The position numbers were made by a program, and so were the translations under genes. This document shows positions 1-7,737 of a stretch of 64,000 nt of DNA, in pieces (within the stretch, counting starts at the first letter, position 1; each line of letters opens with the position of its first letter). Source of the DNA: Clostridium sp. UBA4548 (GTDB lineage Bacteria > Bacillota > Clostridia > Clostridiales > Clostridiaceae); contig NZ_DGLI01000021.1 in NCBI RefSeq assembly GCF_002387895.1, positions 288,837 through 352,836 of the forward strand, given 5' to 3'. The notes under the pieces were generated by a model. The model made no database searches and was not told the origin of the DNA. It was given only the letters and a program-made list of their open reading frames with translations.

Positions 1-360
1 GACGAGTCTAATTTATCACATACCATAATAGATAAGTCTAGAGTTTATATTAAGAAAGAGTTGTATACAGAAGCCATCATTCTAACGAAATTAGGAATTG
101 ACTTAGCTACTAGGTATAATGATAATAATTACTTACTAAAGGGGTATTATCAGCTTATAGAGATTTATGAAAAATTAGATAAAAATGAAGATATAGAAGA
201 AGTTTACTATAAAATTGCTAATATTGTTGAAAAGGGAAATAACTTCTATGAAAAATTGAAGGTTTACCTAAGCTTAACTGAATACTATATAAAACAAAAC
301 AATATGGAAGAAGCTATTAAATATTTGCAAAAGTCTAAAAAGAATAATAAATGTTGTTAG
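1..360 (+). CDS. C-terminal part of a TPR-type helical repeat protein (5' end outside window)
   Basis: The reading frame is open from base 1 to the TAG at 358-360, so only the last 119 residues of a longer protein are visible. The sequence is Lys/Glu/Tyr-rich and consists of paired amphipathic helices with TPR-like spacing (for example ALA-type turns in YLLKGYYQLIEIYEKL and KVYLSLTEYYIKQNNMEEAI). In clostridia such C-termini are common in HTH-plus-TPR regulators and in free TPR proteins; the missing N-terminus prevents a decision. It ends before a strong bidirectional terminator. Confidence is high that it is coding and moderate that it is TPR. Confidence 0.6.
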   Translation, partial: DESNLSHTIIDKSRVYIKKELYTEAIILTKLGIDLATRYNDNNYLLKGYYQLIEIYEKLDKNEDIEEVYYKIANIVEKGNNFYEKLKVYLSLTEYYIKQNNMEEAIKYLQKSKKNNKCC

Positions 361-414
361 ATATTATCTATTGTATGTAAACTTTAAGGACTGCTAGAAA
401 TATAATTAAATAGA

Positions 415-464
415 AATAAAACCTTACTCTGAAATGCCATGTTCCAGAGTAAGGTTTTATTTTT
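415..464. terminator. Bidirectional intrinsic terminator
   Basis: A 17-bp perfect inverted repeat (415-431 with 445-461) encloses a 13-nt loop, with an A run on the left and a T run on the right. It sits between the converging TPR gene and the NAD synthetase gene and can serve both. Confidence 0.9.
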
Positions 465-490
465 TTATTAGCTATTTAGGAAATTATTAT

Positions 491-2395
491 TTAAATCCAG
501 CCGTTATAGCTGGCATCTGAAGGCATTCTTAAATCTCCTCTTGGAGATAAGCTAATGGTTCCAACCTTTGGACCATCAGGAAGACAAGAACGCTTAAATT
601 GTTGAGTGAAGAAACGTCTTAAGAACATATTTAGCCATTTAGAAATTTCTTCTTCAGAGTAATAGTCCCTAAAGGCAGCCTTAGCTAAGAATAGTATCTT
701 TTCAGGAGTGGCCCCTTGTTTTATGAAGTAGTACAAGAAGAAGTCATGAAGTTCATAAGGACCAACTATATCTTCAGTCTTTTGAGTTATTTCTCCATTT
801 TTATCCTTAGGAAGAAGTTCAGGACTTATAGGAGTATCTAGAATGTCAAGAAGAGTTTCTGATACCTTTCCTGAAAGCTGTTTTTCTGCTACATATTTAA
901 CCAAATACCTTACAAGGGTTTTAGGAATAGAGCAGTTTACAGAGTACATGGACATGTGGTCTCCATTATAAGTGCACCAGCCTAAAGCAAGTTCAGATAA
1001 GTCACCTGTACCAATTAAAAGTCCACCTTCTTTGTTAGCTAAATCCATAAGGATTTGAGTTCTTTCTCTTGCTTGAACATTCTCGTAGGTAACATCATGA
1101 ACTTCTGCAGGATGACCTATATCCTTAAAGTGTTGAAGTGAAGCTTCCACAATATTAATTTCTCTTAAGTCCGTACCTAATTGGTTACATAAATCTAGGG
1201 CATTGGTGTAAGTTCTATCCGTAGTTCCAAAGCCAGGCATAGTTATAGTTACGATATTCTTTCTTGGAAGTCCAAGAATATCAAAGGTTTTAACAACTAC
1301 TAGAAGAGCCAAAGTAGAATCTAGTCCTCCGGAGATTCCAATTACTGCTTTCTTTAAATTCGTATGACAAAATCTTTTTGCAAGGGCAGAAGCCTGAATA
1401 TTAAAGATTTCTTCACAGCGCACATCACGTTCATGTTCATTGCTAGGAACAAAAGGATGTCTATCTATGTATCTATCAAAGGTACTTATTTCTGTATTAT
1501 CAAAGGCAAAGTTAATATACTTTCCTTTAAAAGGACAAAAAGTCACACTATCTCTAAAGCTTACATTTTTAAGTCTTTCAGCTTTAAGTTTATTTATATC
1601 AATAATTCCAGTGATAATTTCATTTTCTCTTTGGAATCTTTCATTTTCTGCAAGGGTAGAACCATTTTCAGAAATCATTAAGTGACCGCTGAATAATAAA
1701 TCTGTAGTGGATTCAAAGACTCCAGCGGAAGAGTATACATAAGCACTCATGCATCTAGCACTTTGATTGGAAATAAGATTTTTTCTATAATCACTCTTGC
1801 TTACTAATTCATTGGAAGCAGAAAGGTTACAGATAATGTTAGCTCCAAGAATACTTAAATAACTACTTGGAGGAATGGTTACCCAAAGATCCTCACAAAT
1901 TTCAAAGGCTATTTTAATATCTCCACAGGTGAAAATTAAGTTTGTGCCAAAAGGGATTTCCTTTTGGAAGGATAAATCAATAAGATCTGTATCCACATGT
2001 AAACCGCTACTAAACCAACGTTTTTCATAAAACTCAGAGTAGTTTGGAAGATAGCTTTTAGGCACTATTCCAAGGAGTTTACCTTTAAAGATTATGTAAG
2101 CTGCATTATATAATAGATTATTATGCTCAAAAGGAGCACCTACTGCTATTAGAATATCTTTATGCTCCGAATAAGTACAAAGATTTTCTAAAGCATTTTC
2201 ACTTTTATCTAAAAGTCTTCTTTGAAGAAATAAGTCACTGCAAGTATAAGAGGTTATTGAAAGTTCGGGAAAGATTAGAACCTTACACTCTTTAGCTAAA
2301 CTGTCATCAATACACTTTTTTATATTTTCTAAGTTGAAATCCACATCAGCCACCTTTGTTACTGGGCAAGCAGAGGCAACTTTAACAAAGTTCAT
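491..2395 (-). CDS. nadE: Glutamine-dependent NAD(+) synthetase
   Basis: Makes NAD from deamido-NAD, ATP and glutamine, the last step of NAD biosynthesis, in the cytosol. The first ~270 residues are a nitrilase-type amidase domain with the Glu-Lys-Cys triad visible as E44 (FPELS), K113 (VPKSYLPNY) and C167 (ICEDLW). Residues ~320-634 are the ATP-pyrophosphatase synthetase domain with SGGLDS at 355-360. Total length of 634 residues fits the two-domain glutamine-dependent type. I place the start at the ATG at 2395 because AAAGGTG lies 8 nt upstream of it; the in-frame ATG 18 nt earlier (2413) has no ribosome binding site. It is a single-gene unit. Confidence 0.95.
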   Translation of the reverse strand: MNFVKVASACPVTKVADVDFNLENIKKCIDDSLAKECKVLIFPELSITSYTCSDLFLQRRLLDKSENALENLCTYSEHKDILIAVGAPFEHNNLLYNAAYIIFKGKLLGIVPKSYLPNYSEFYEKRWFSSGLHVDTDLIDLSFQKEIPFGTNLIFTCGDIKIAFEICEDLWVTIPPSSYLSILGANIICNLSASNELVSKSDYRKNLISNQSARCMSAYVYSSAGVFESTTDLLFSGHLMISENGSTLAENERFQRENEIITGIIDINKLKAERLKNVSFRDSVTFCPFKGKYINFAFDNTEISTFDRYIDRHPFVPSNEHERDVRCEEIFNIQASALAKRFCHTNLKKAVIGISGGLDSTLALLVVVKTFDILGLPRKNIVTITMPGFGTTDRTYTNALDLCNQLGTDLREINIVEASLQHFKDIGHPAEVHDVTYENVQARERTQILMDLANKEGGLLIGTGDLSELALGWCTYNGDHMSMYSVNCSIPKTLVRYLVKYVAEKQLSGKVSETLLDILDTPISPELLPKDKNGEITQKTEDIVGPYELHDFFLYYFIKQGATPEKILFLAKAAFRDYYSEEEISKWLNMFLRRFFTQQFKRSCLPDGPKVGTISLSPRGDLRMPSDASYNGWI

Positions 2396-2602
2396 TTTAT
2401 TCACACCTTTCATACTAATTCAATCATTAAGGCATCTGAAAATAAATAACAAGCATACTGGCTCATTTATTTTTCAAGATGTCTAATATAAGTTTATCAT
2501 GTAGGTTCCATTAATGATTATTCATCTTCATATAGGATAGCCTAAGAAAAATCCTAATGATAAATGTATAAACTTAGTTAAAACAAATATATAAATGTTT
2601 TA

Positions 2603-3214
2603 TCACTTTTTAGTATTTTTAGTCTTCTTTTTAGGAGAAGCTTTCTTTTTCATTACAGAATAACCAAACTTCCCAAGAGGCTTATTATTTAAAGAGAAAT
2701 ACTCGCCATGAGAATAAGAAATTAAATCTGCCTGTTCAAAATGTATTTTACCCTTATCATCAATTAATTCTTCATCTACATGACAACAAAGAACTTCTGC
2801 TAAAAATAAATCATGGCTACCAAGAGGAGTTATTGATTTAACTTTGCATTCAAAGGAAATTGGACATTCCTTAATAATAGAAGAAGAAACCTGTTGTCCT
2901 GGCTCTAAGGTGAAGCCCATTTCTTTAATTTTATCTATTTGCTTTCCAGAACGCACACCACAATAGTCTACAGCTTTAACTAAATTCTTTGAAGGTAAAT
3001 TTACAATAAAGTTTTCTGTTTCCTTTATATAAGTATAGGAAAGTCTTTCAGGTCTTATGGCTACAGTTATCATAGGGGGTTTTGTACAAGCAGTTCCTAT
3101 CCAGCCAACAGTAAAAACGTTATCCTTACCTTCCTTATTTTTAGAAGTAATAAGTACAGCAGGCACAGGATTTAACATTATACTTCCCTTAAAGGTGGCT
3201 TTAGCCATTTTCAT
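2603..3214 (-). CDS. Flavin reductase-like (flavoredoxin/DIM6-NTAB type) FMN-binding protein
   Basis: About 203 residues with the split-barrel FMN-binding fold of the flavin reductase-like family. Seen features are the early LNPVPAVLITS strand, TVGWIGTACTKPPMITVAI (substrate/FMN region), the YTYIKETENFIVNLPS segment and C-terminal HGEYFSL. Family members bind FMN and move electrons in anaerobes (flavoredoxin), but the partner is unknown here. A lysine-rich tail (KKKASPKKKTKNTKK) extends the C-terminus and is not part of the fold. The start is ATG at 3214; a GTG one codon earlier and an ATG two codons later are alternatives. It stands alone between intergenic regions. Confidence 0.85.
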   Translation of the reverse strand: MKMAKATFKGSIMLNPVPAVLITSKNKEGKDNVFTVGWIGTACTKPPMITVAIRPERLSYTYIKETENFIVNLPSKNLVKAVDYCGVRSGKQIDKIKEMGFTLEPGQQVSSSIIKECPISFECKVKSITPLGSHDLFLAEVLCCHVDEELIDDKGKIHFEQADLISYSHGEYFSLNNKPLGKFGYSVMKKKASPKKKTKNTKK

Positions 3215-3217
3215 CAC

Positions 3218-3867
3218 ATCACTTTCTAATATTAGGATAAGGTATTTAAAAATAGATAAAAATTATGTTTATCCATTATGATTTCATCTATGTATTATAA
3301 CCTATATTGCAGGAAGTTTCCATGTTAACAAAAGTATTAAAGCTCTACGTAGTCTTTTAACTAGAAAAGACATAGGAGGAGTACAGAATAGAGCAGTACT
3401 TAGTAAAGTATCCATGGCTTTGCCAATATAAAAACTTAATAAGGATCTAATAAGCCAGTGGACAAATAAAGATAAACTTAAGTTCATATAGGAATAGGTG
3501 AGTAAATATAGTAAGATACCAATAAAACAATATGTAAATATAAGAAGGTAAGAATAAAACAATAAAGGAATATATAAGGAGAACAATATAGCAATATAAC
3601 AATATAACAATATAACAATATAAAAATAAAACCATAAAAGAATAAAAGAATATAAGAATATATAGTGTTTATGCGGGTTTCAGCCATGTGGGCAAAATAA
3701 AGGGCTGAAAATAGGGGATAAAAATCCTGATTCAAAAGCTTCAGCTTTGAAGAAAATACACTTGAAATAGGTTTTAAACTTAAATTTTTTAAAATAGAAC
3801 TGATGAATTAGGGGAGATAAGGTTTATAATTAGTAGAAGAGTATTTCAATGGTTTGAGGTGTTAATA
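3218..3867. other. Intergenic region with low-complexity repeat tract
   Basis: Some 650 bp without a convincing gene. Both strands carry short open frames only because of biased composition. At 3592-3623 there are four perfect tandem copies of the octamer CAATATAA, flanked by degenerate AATAAAAG-like units up to about 3660. A frame from 3282 to 3431 (ending MALPI) has no start codon and no family I recognise. The last ~60 bp carry the leader and ribosome binding site of the next gene. Confidence 0.6.
3592..3623. repeat. Tandem 8-bp repeat (CAATATAA) x4
   Basis: Four perfect consecutive copies of CAATATAA, followed by looser AT-rich iterations. Likely a slippage-prone microsatellite; no function is visible. 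Confidence 0.85.
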
Positions 3868-4605
3868 ATGGATATAAAAAAAGTAAGAGATTTAATTATT
3901 ATTTCTATAGATGAAGAAAAATCTATGGTAATTGCTTGTGATAGTATTGGAAGTATTGGTAATAAGGAGTATGATGCTTTAAAGGTTGAACCTTTCATTA
4001 CTGGTAAGTATGGTGTAAGGGTTGGACTTTTAGAAGTTATGGCAGCAAATGCTCAGGTAGTTACAGTTATAGATAATGTATGTGCGGAGATGGAGCCAAC
4101 GGGAAGAGAGATAATAAAAGGAATAGAAAGTGAGCTACACAATGCAGGGTTAAAGGATATAGCCTTAGGGGGAAGCACTGAGGAGAACTTTCCTACCTTT
4201 GCTACAGGACTTGGAGTCACTGTCATTGGAATTGCAAATAAGAAGGATATTAAAGTTAACAAAATAAAAGCAGGAGGGGTAGTTTACTCTATTGGAACTC
4301 CTAAGGTAGGTAGTGAGATAAATTACTATGAGGATAAAGATATATTTCAGTACCACACATTAAAAGAATTATTAGGCAAAGAAGAGGTTTATGAAATAGT
4401 ACCTGTTGGATCTAAAGGAATTTTATATGAAGCACAGGAACTGGCAAAAAATAATGATAAAGCCTTCAACTTAGAAGGTGATGTAAGTGTTGATGTACAT
4501 AGGTCAGCAGGGCCAGCCACTGTGGCAATTGTTTGTGCAGATGAAGCTATTGAGGAGGAAATAAAACAAATTCCTAATAGCTATAAGATAGGAGTAATAA
4601 AATAG
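3868..4605 (+). CDS. PurM/AIR synthase-like ATP-binding protein, CblS-like (alpha-ribazole salvage)
   Basis: 245 residues with a PurM-type N-terminal half: an acidic IACDSIGSIG motif near residue 25, then GLLEVMAANAQ, and EPTGREIIKGIESEL. The mid-protein GGSTEENFPTFATGLGVTVIGIA is the most diagnostic stretch. These features match the small clostridial proteins annotated as CblS, which phosphorylate alpha-ribazole for assembly of the lower loop of cobalamin. I rely on recall for that family assignment. A cobalamin adenosyltransferase gene lies at 43.7 kb, but no other cobalamin genes are adjacent. The start is ATG at 3868, 6 nt after GAGGTG; the upstream GTG at 3859 overlaps that ribosome binding site. 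Confidence 0.65.
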   Translation: MDIKKVRDLIIISIDEEKSMVIACDSIGSIGNKEYDALKVEPFITGKYGVRVGLLEVMAANAQVVTVIDNVCAEMEPTGREIIKGIESELHNAGLKDIALGGSTEENFPTFATGLGVTVIGIANKKDIKVNKIKAGGVVYSIGTPKVGSEINYYEDKDIFQYHTLKELLGKEEVYEIVPVGSKGILYEAQELAKNNDKAFNLEGDVSVDVHRSAGPATVAIVCADEAIEEEIKQIPNSYKIGVIK

Positions 4606-4908
4606 AGCTTGAAAAGTGAGCTAATTCACTTCAGGTTATAAGTTGATAACAATGAATGTAATAGCCAAAATTATGGGAATTAGAAGTATTACACCCCATA
4701 AAAATCCAATATAATATGATAGAAGTTATAAAGAAAGTTTGCCGGGTAACATAGGTTACAGACACTTTAAAAGAAAAAATATATAATTAGGATATAAAGA
4801 GTAATATTAGCTATGCTCAGTAAGTTTTAATAAAAGTTTTAACTATATTGGTTTCTTAGTTAGTTTGGTTTTAGTTTATTAATTTTACTAAATTGGGGGT
4901 AAAAATAT
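4606..4908 (+). other. Intergenic leader of the ferredoxin-type gene
   Basis: About 300 bp of AT-rich DNA. I see no gene, no strong hairpin with T tract and no riboswitch core. A GGGGG-type ribosome binding site ends the region just before the next ATG. Confidence 0.5.
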
Positions 4909-5670
4909 ATGAAAAGAAGAATTGTTGAAATAAATGCAGATAAATGTAATGGTTGTGGACTTTGTGTAACAGCTTGCCATGAGGGTGCTATTGAGTTAAT
5001 TGATGGAAAAGCAGTATTAATAAGCGATATTTATTGTGATGGATTAGGAGATTGCCTTCCTAATTGTCCAACAGATGCAATTGAAATTATTGAGAGAGAA
5101 GCAGAAGCTTATGATGATGATGCAGTAAAAATGAGAATTATGGCAAAAAAAGCTATGGAGGCAGAAGAAAAGGAAGAGGAGCCACAGCAGGTCGAAAAAA
5201 CAATGCCTTGTGGATGTCCAGGAACTATGGCTAAAACCATAGAAAAGAAAATAACCCTAACTCCACAAATTCAGCCTAAAGCAGCTAAGGGGGAAGAGGT
5301 TACTTCTGAATTAATGCAATGGCCAGTACAGTTAAGACTTGTACATCCAAATGCACAATATTTTAATAATGCTAATTTATTAATTGCTGCAGATTGTACA
5401 GCTTATGCCTATGCAAATTTCCATAGGGATTTTATTAAAAATCATATCACTGTAATTGGATGTCCAAAGCTTGATGATAATGATTACTACAGACAAAAAA
5501 TAGCTGAAATACTTATGAATAATAAAATAAAAAGCATCACAGTGGCAAGAATGGAAGTGCCATGTTGTGGTGGAATCGTAAGCGCAGTTAAAACTGCAAT
5601 GCTACAAGCTGGAGTCATAGTTCCTTATAGAGAAGTTACCATAGGAACTAATGGTGAAATCATAGAGTAA
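4909..5670 (+). CDS. 4Fe-4S dicluster ferredoxin-domain protein
   Basis: 253 residues. Residues ~8-60 hold a bacterial-type two-cluster ferredoxin domain: CNGCGLCVTAC is a full CxxCxxCxxxC, and the second site is CDGLGDCLPNCP, with a widened first spacing. A short acidic linker (EAEEKEEEPQQ) leads to a ~150-residue C-terminal domain with CGCPG and a late CCGG motif that could bind a further metal site. Clostridial proteins of this type are assumed to act as electron carriers or sensors in the cytosol, but the partner is unknown. It follows GGGGGTAAAAATAT and is a monocistronic unit closed by a terminator at ~5704. Confidence 0.85.
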   Translation: MKRRIVEINADKCNGCGLCVTACHEGAIELIDGKAVLISDIYCDGLGDCLPNCPTDAIEIIEREAEAYDDDAVKMRIMAKKAMEAEEKEEEPQQVEKTMPCGCPGTMAKTIEKKITLTPQIQPKAAKGEEVTSELMQWPVQLRLVHPNAQYFNNANLLIAADCTAYAYANFHRDFIKNHITVIGCPKLDDNDYYRQKIAEILMNNKIKSITVARMEVPCCGGIVSAVKTAMLQAGVIVPYREVTIGTNGEIIE

Positions 5671-5702
5671 AGTTTGATATATTATAATGTAGCTGCATAA
5701 AA

Positions 5703-5740
5703 GCAGGTTGATGTGAAATAAACATCAGCCTGTTTTTTTA
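5703..5740 (+). terminator. Intrinsic terminator after the ferredoxin-type gene
   Basis: An 11-bp stem (CAGGTTGATGT with ACATCAGCCTG, one G-U pair), a short loop and seven T residues directly after the stem. Confidence 0.9.
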
Positions 5741-6060
5741 TGTGAAGAATTGAAGGAGATAAATTATCATGTTTCAGGTAGTAAAAAATTTCTAAATAAG
5801 CTAATCTTTCACTTGTTATTTATTTTCACATGCTAAATAAATTACTAAAAACTACGATTATTAAATTATGGATTATATGTATATTAGTAACTTTATGGTA
5901 AATATATACCAATTACTAAAGGCATTAATCCATAAATGGATGTATTTTTATTAATGATGGACAACTTTAGGGATAAAGCTATTTTTAAAACTATGCTGAT
6001 TTCTTAGTAGGGAGTTAAAAATACAAATTCAATGATAAAGTTATCCATCTATGCAAAAAA
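5741..6060 (+). other. Intergenic region with a mini-ORF
   Basis: About 320 bp. A good ribosome binding site (GAAGGAGAT) precedes an ATG at 5770 that opens only eight codons (MFQVVKNF), probably the stump of a lost gene or a leader peptide. The rest is AT-rich without clear structure until the riboswitch. Confidence 0.4.
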
Positions 6061-6065
6061 CCATA

Positions 6066-6152
6066 GATAAAGGCAAATTTATTGAAAGATAAAGACGCAA
6101 AGCTACGGGCCTAAGGTATGGTAAATACTAGGGCAGCCGAGTTACCTAAGTG
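6066..6152 (+). promoter_or_regulatory. Cyclic di-GMP-I (GEMM) riboswitch aptamer
   Basis: The GEMM-I core is present in order: GGCAAA, a short stem closed by a GAAA-type tetraloop (TTTAT-TGAAAG-ATAAA), the signature GACGCAAAGC, the tetraloop-receptor side GGGCCTAAGG, and the 3' half GGGCAGCCGAGTTACC. This is the class that binds the second messenger c-di-GMP. It lies about 90 nt before the ATG of the RHS toxin gene on the same strand. An ATTTCATT...AATGAAAT hairpin follows but has no T tract, so whether control is by termination or translation cannot be read from the sequence. Confidence 0.93.
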
Positions 6153-6240
6153 GTGTATTTCATTTATATATTTAATGAAATCTATTCACATGTCTAAAAT
6201 TCAATATGCTCATATCTATGGACTTATTAGGGGGGATGAA

Positions 6241-7623
6241 ATGAAAAGAAACGTTCTAATAAGGGCCATATGTATCTTTATGATCTTCTGTAATTTACTT
6301 TTTTCTTCAAGTGATGCAATTGCCTATGCTGCTGAAAATATAGCAAACCAGCCGCAAAAGGGAGAATACTACGGTAAGGACATCAACAAGGAAACTGAAA
6401 AAGTAAGTTCTGCAAATCAGAATAGTAACAAATCTACAAAGGCTCTTAGAAAACCAAGCGTAAGCAAACCAAAGAAAGAAAAAACCTATGCTAAGGACAC
6501 GGAAGTAGTAAGTAAAAGAACAGCTAATAGTATGACCTATAAGCTGGATAATAAAACAGAAGTAAAGGACATTTATCTTGATAAAATAAACTATAAAGAT
6601 GAGAATGGAAATTATCAAGAGATTGATAATACCCTAGAGCTAAAAAATGATGGGTATTATGAGAATAAAGCAAATGATTATAAGGTTAATTTCCCTACTG
6701 AAATTACAAAGGATAAAGGGATATTAGTACAGAATGGAAAGACTTCAGTAACTCTCTTCCCTATGGAGGGAGATTTTTCAAGGAGTGCAGCTGCAGAAAA
6801 TGCAATATTGTACAATGATGTATTTGAAGGCGTAGATTATCAATACACTGCCAAATCAAATGGTGTCAAAGAGGACATTATACTAAATTATTATGTTGAT
6901 AAGACTACATTTAAGTATGAAATCAGTGCAAAAGGAGTCACACTTAAAGAAGAGTTGAATTCAATAAGAGGATATGAACCAGGAAAGAAAGAGCCTATCT
7001 TTATTATAAGTGCTCCTTTAATGGTTGATGCTTCTGGAAAAATCAATAGTAATTTAACCATAAAATTAGACAAGAAGACCTTTGGCAAGGACATTATTAC
7101 TGTAACAGTGGATGAAGACTGGCTTAAGTCGCCACAGAGAGCATATCCTGTAAAGATTGACCCTGAAATTAGCATCTTTAGCGGAGATATTAATGTAGCT
7201 TGTGCTGAGGAAAATGCACCAGATACTAATACTTTGAACAACGGGTATACCTATGCAGGGCTAGATGATGGTGTTGCTTCAGGAAATAATGATTATAAAA
7301 TTAACGGACTTCAGAAAACTAGGACCTTTGTTAAGGTTAACAGAAACCTCAGTGCTGAAATGCCTAAAGAAGCAACTATAAAGTCAGCTAACTTTCAAAT
7401 ATTTAAATACACTGCCTTTTCAACGGCTGAAAGAGAAGTTGGCTTGTATAGTGTAGACGAAAGTTTTGATATAAGCAGGTTAACTTGGAATAACCAACCA
7501 AAGAATAGAACTTTTTATTCTTCTGCAATAATAAATGGTACTAAAGATTATATAAGCTGGGATATAAAGACTTTAGTTAATGATTGGATAAATGGAAAGA
7601 CAAATAACGGGTTTATTTTATAG
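6241..7623 (+). CDS. N-terminal part of a secreted DNRLRE/RHS (WapA-like) giant protein, cut by an in-frame TAG
   Basis: 460 residues. The start is ATG at 6241 after GGGGGGATGAA; earlier in-frame codons fall inside the riboswitch region. Residues ~1-30 are a signal peptide (hydrophobic ICIFMIFCNLLF, then AYAAEN), so the product is exported. The rest has the cell-surface organisation of clostridial RHS proteins, ending in a DNRLRE-type domain (LGLYSVDESFDISRLTWNNQP-like region near the end, then WDIKTLVNDWINGKTNNGF). The frame stops at TAG 7621-7623 but continues in the same phase into the next ORF with the rest of the DNRLRE domain. The full gene would span 6241-15987. It is probably a nonsense mutation; a lysine codon AAG would fit the family at this place. 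Confidence 0.85.
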   Translation: MKRNVLIRAICIFMIFCNLLFSSSDAIAYAAENIANQPQKGEYYGKDINKETEKVSSANQNSNKSTKALRKPSVSKPKKEKTYAKDTEVVSKRTANSMTYKLDNKTEVKDIYLDKINYKDENGNYQEIDNTLELKNDGYYENKANDYKVNFPTEITKDKGILVQNGKTSVTLFPMEGDFSRSAAAENAILYNDVFEGVDYQYTAKSNGVKEDIILNYYVDKTTFKYEISAKGVTLKEELNSIRGYEPGKKEPIFIISAPLMVDASGKINSNLTIKLDKKTFGKDIITVTVDEDWLKSPQRAYPVKIDPEISIFSGDINVACAEENAPDTNTLNNGYTYAGLDDGVASGNNDYKINGLQKTRTFVKVNRNLSAEMPKEATIKSANFQIFKYTAFSTAEREVGLYSVDESFDISRLTWNNQPKNRTFYSSAIINGTKDYISWDIKTLVNDWINGKTNNGFIL

Positions 7624-7737
7624 TATTTAAATGAAACTCAACAATGTGAAGCTTTTGCAACACAAAATAATCCATTTGAAGAAAGAAGACCAAAAATTCA
7701 AATCGTATATGAACTGGTAGATGGTGTAGATACTAAC

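Noticed and set aside
3302..3735. Several minus-strand ORFs rich in Tyr, Ile and Leu
   Set aside because: They read the octamer CAATATAA tract and its surroundings; composition is repetitive and no ribosome binding site precedes them.
7621..7623. Selenocysteine, pyrrolysine or programmed readthrough at the TAG
   Set aside because: UAG is not the Sec codon, no downstream stem or readthrough context is evident, and no Pyl genes are in view; a nonsense change is simpler.
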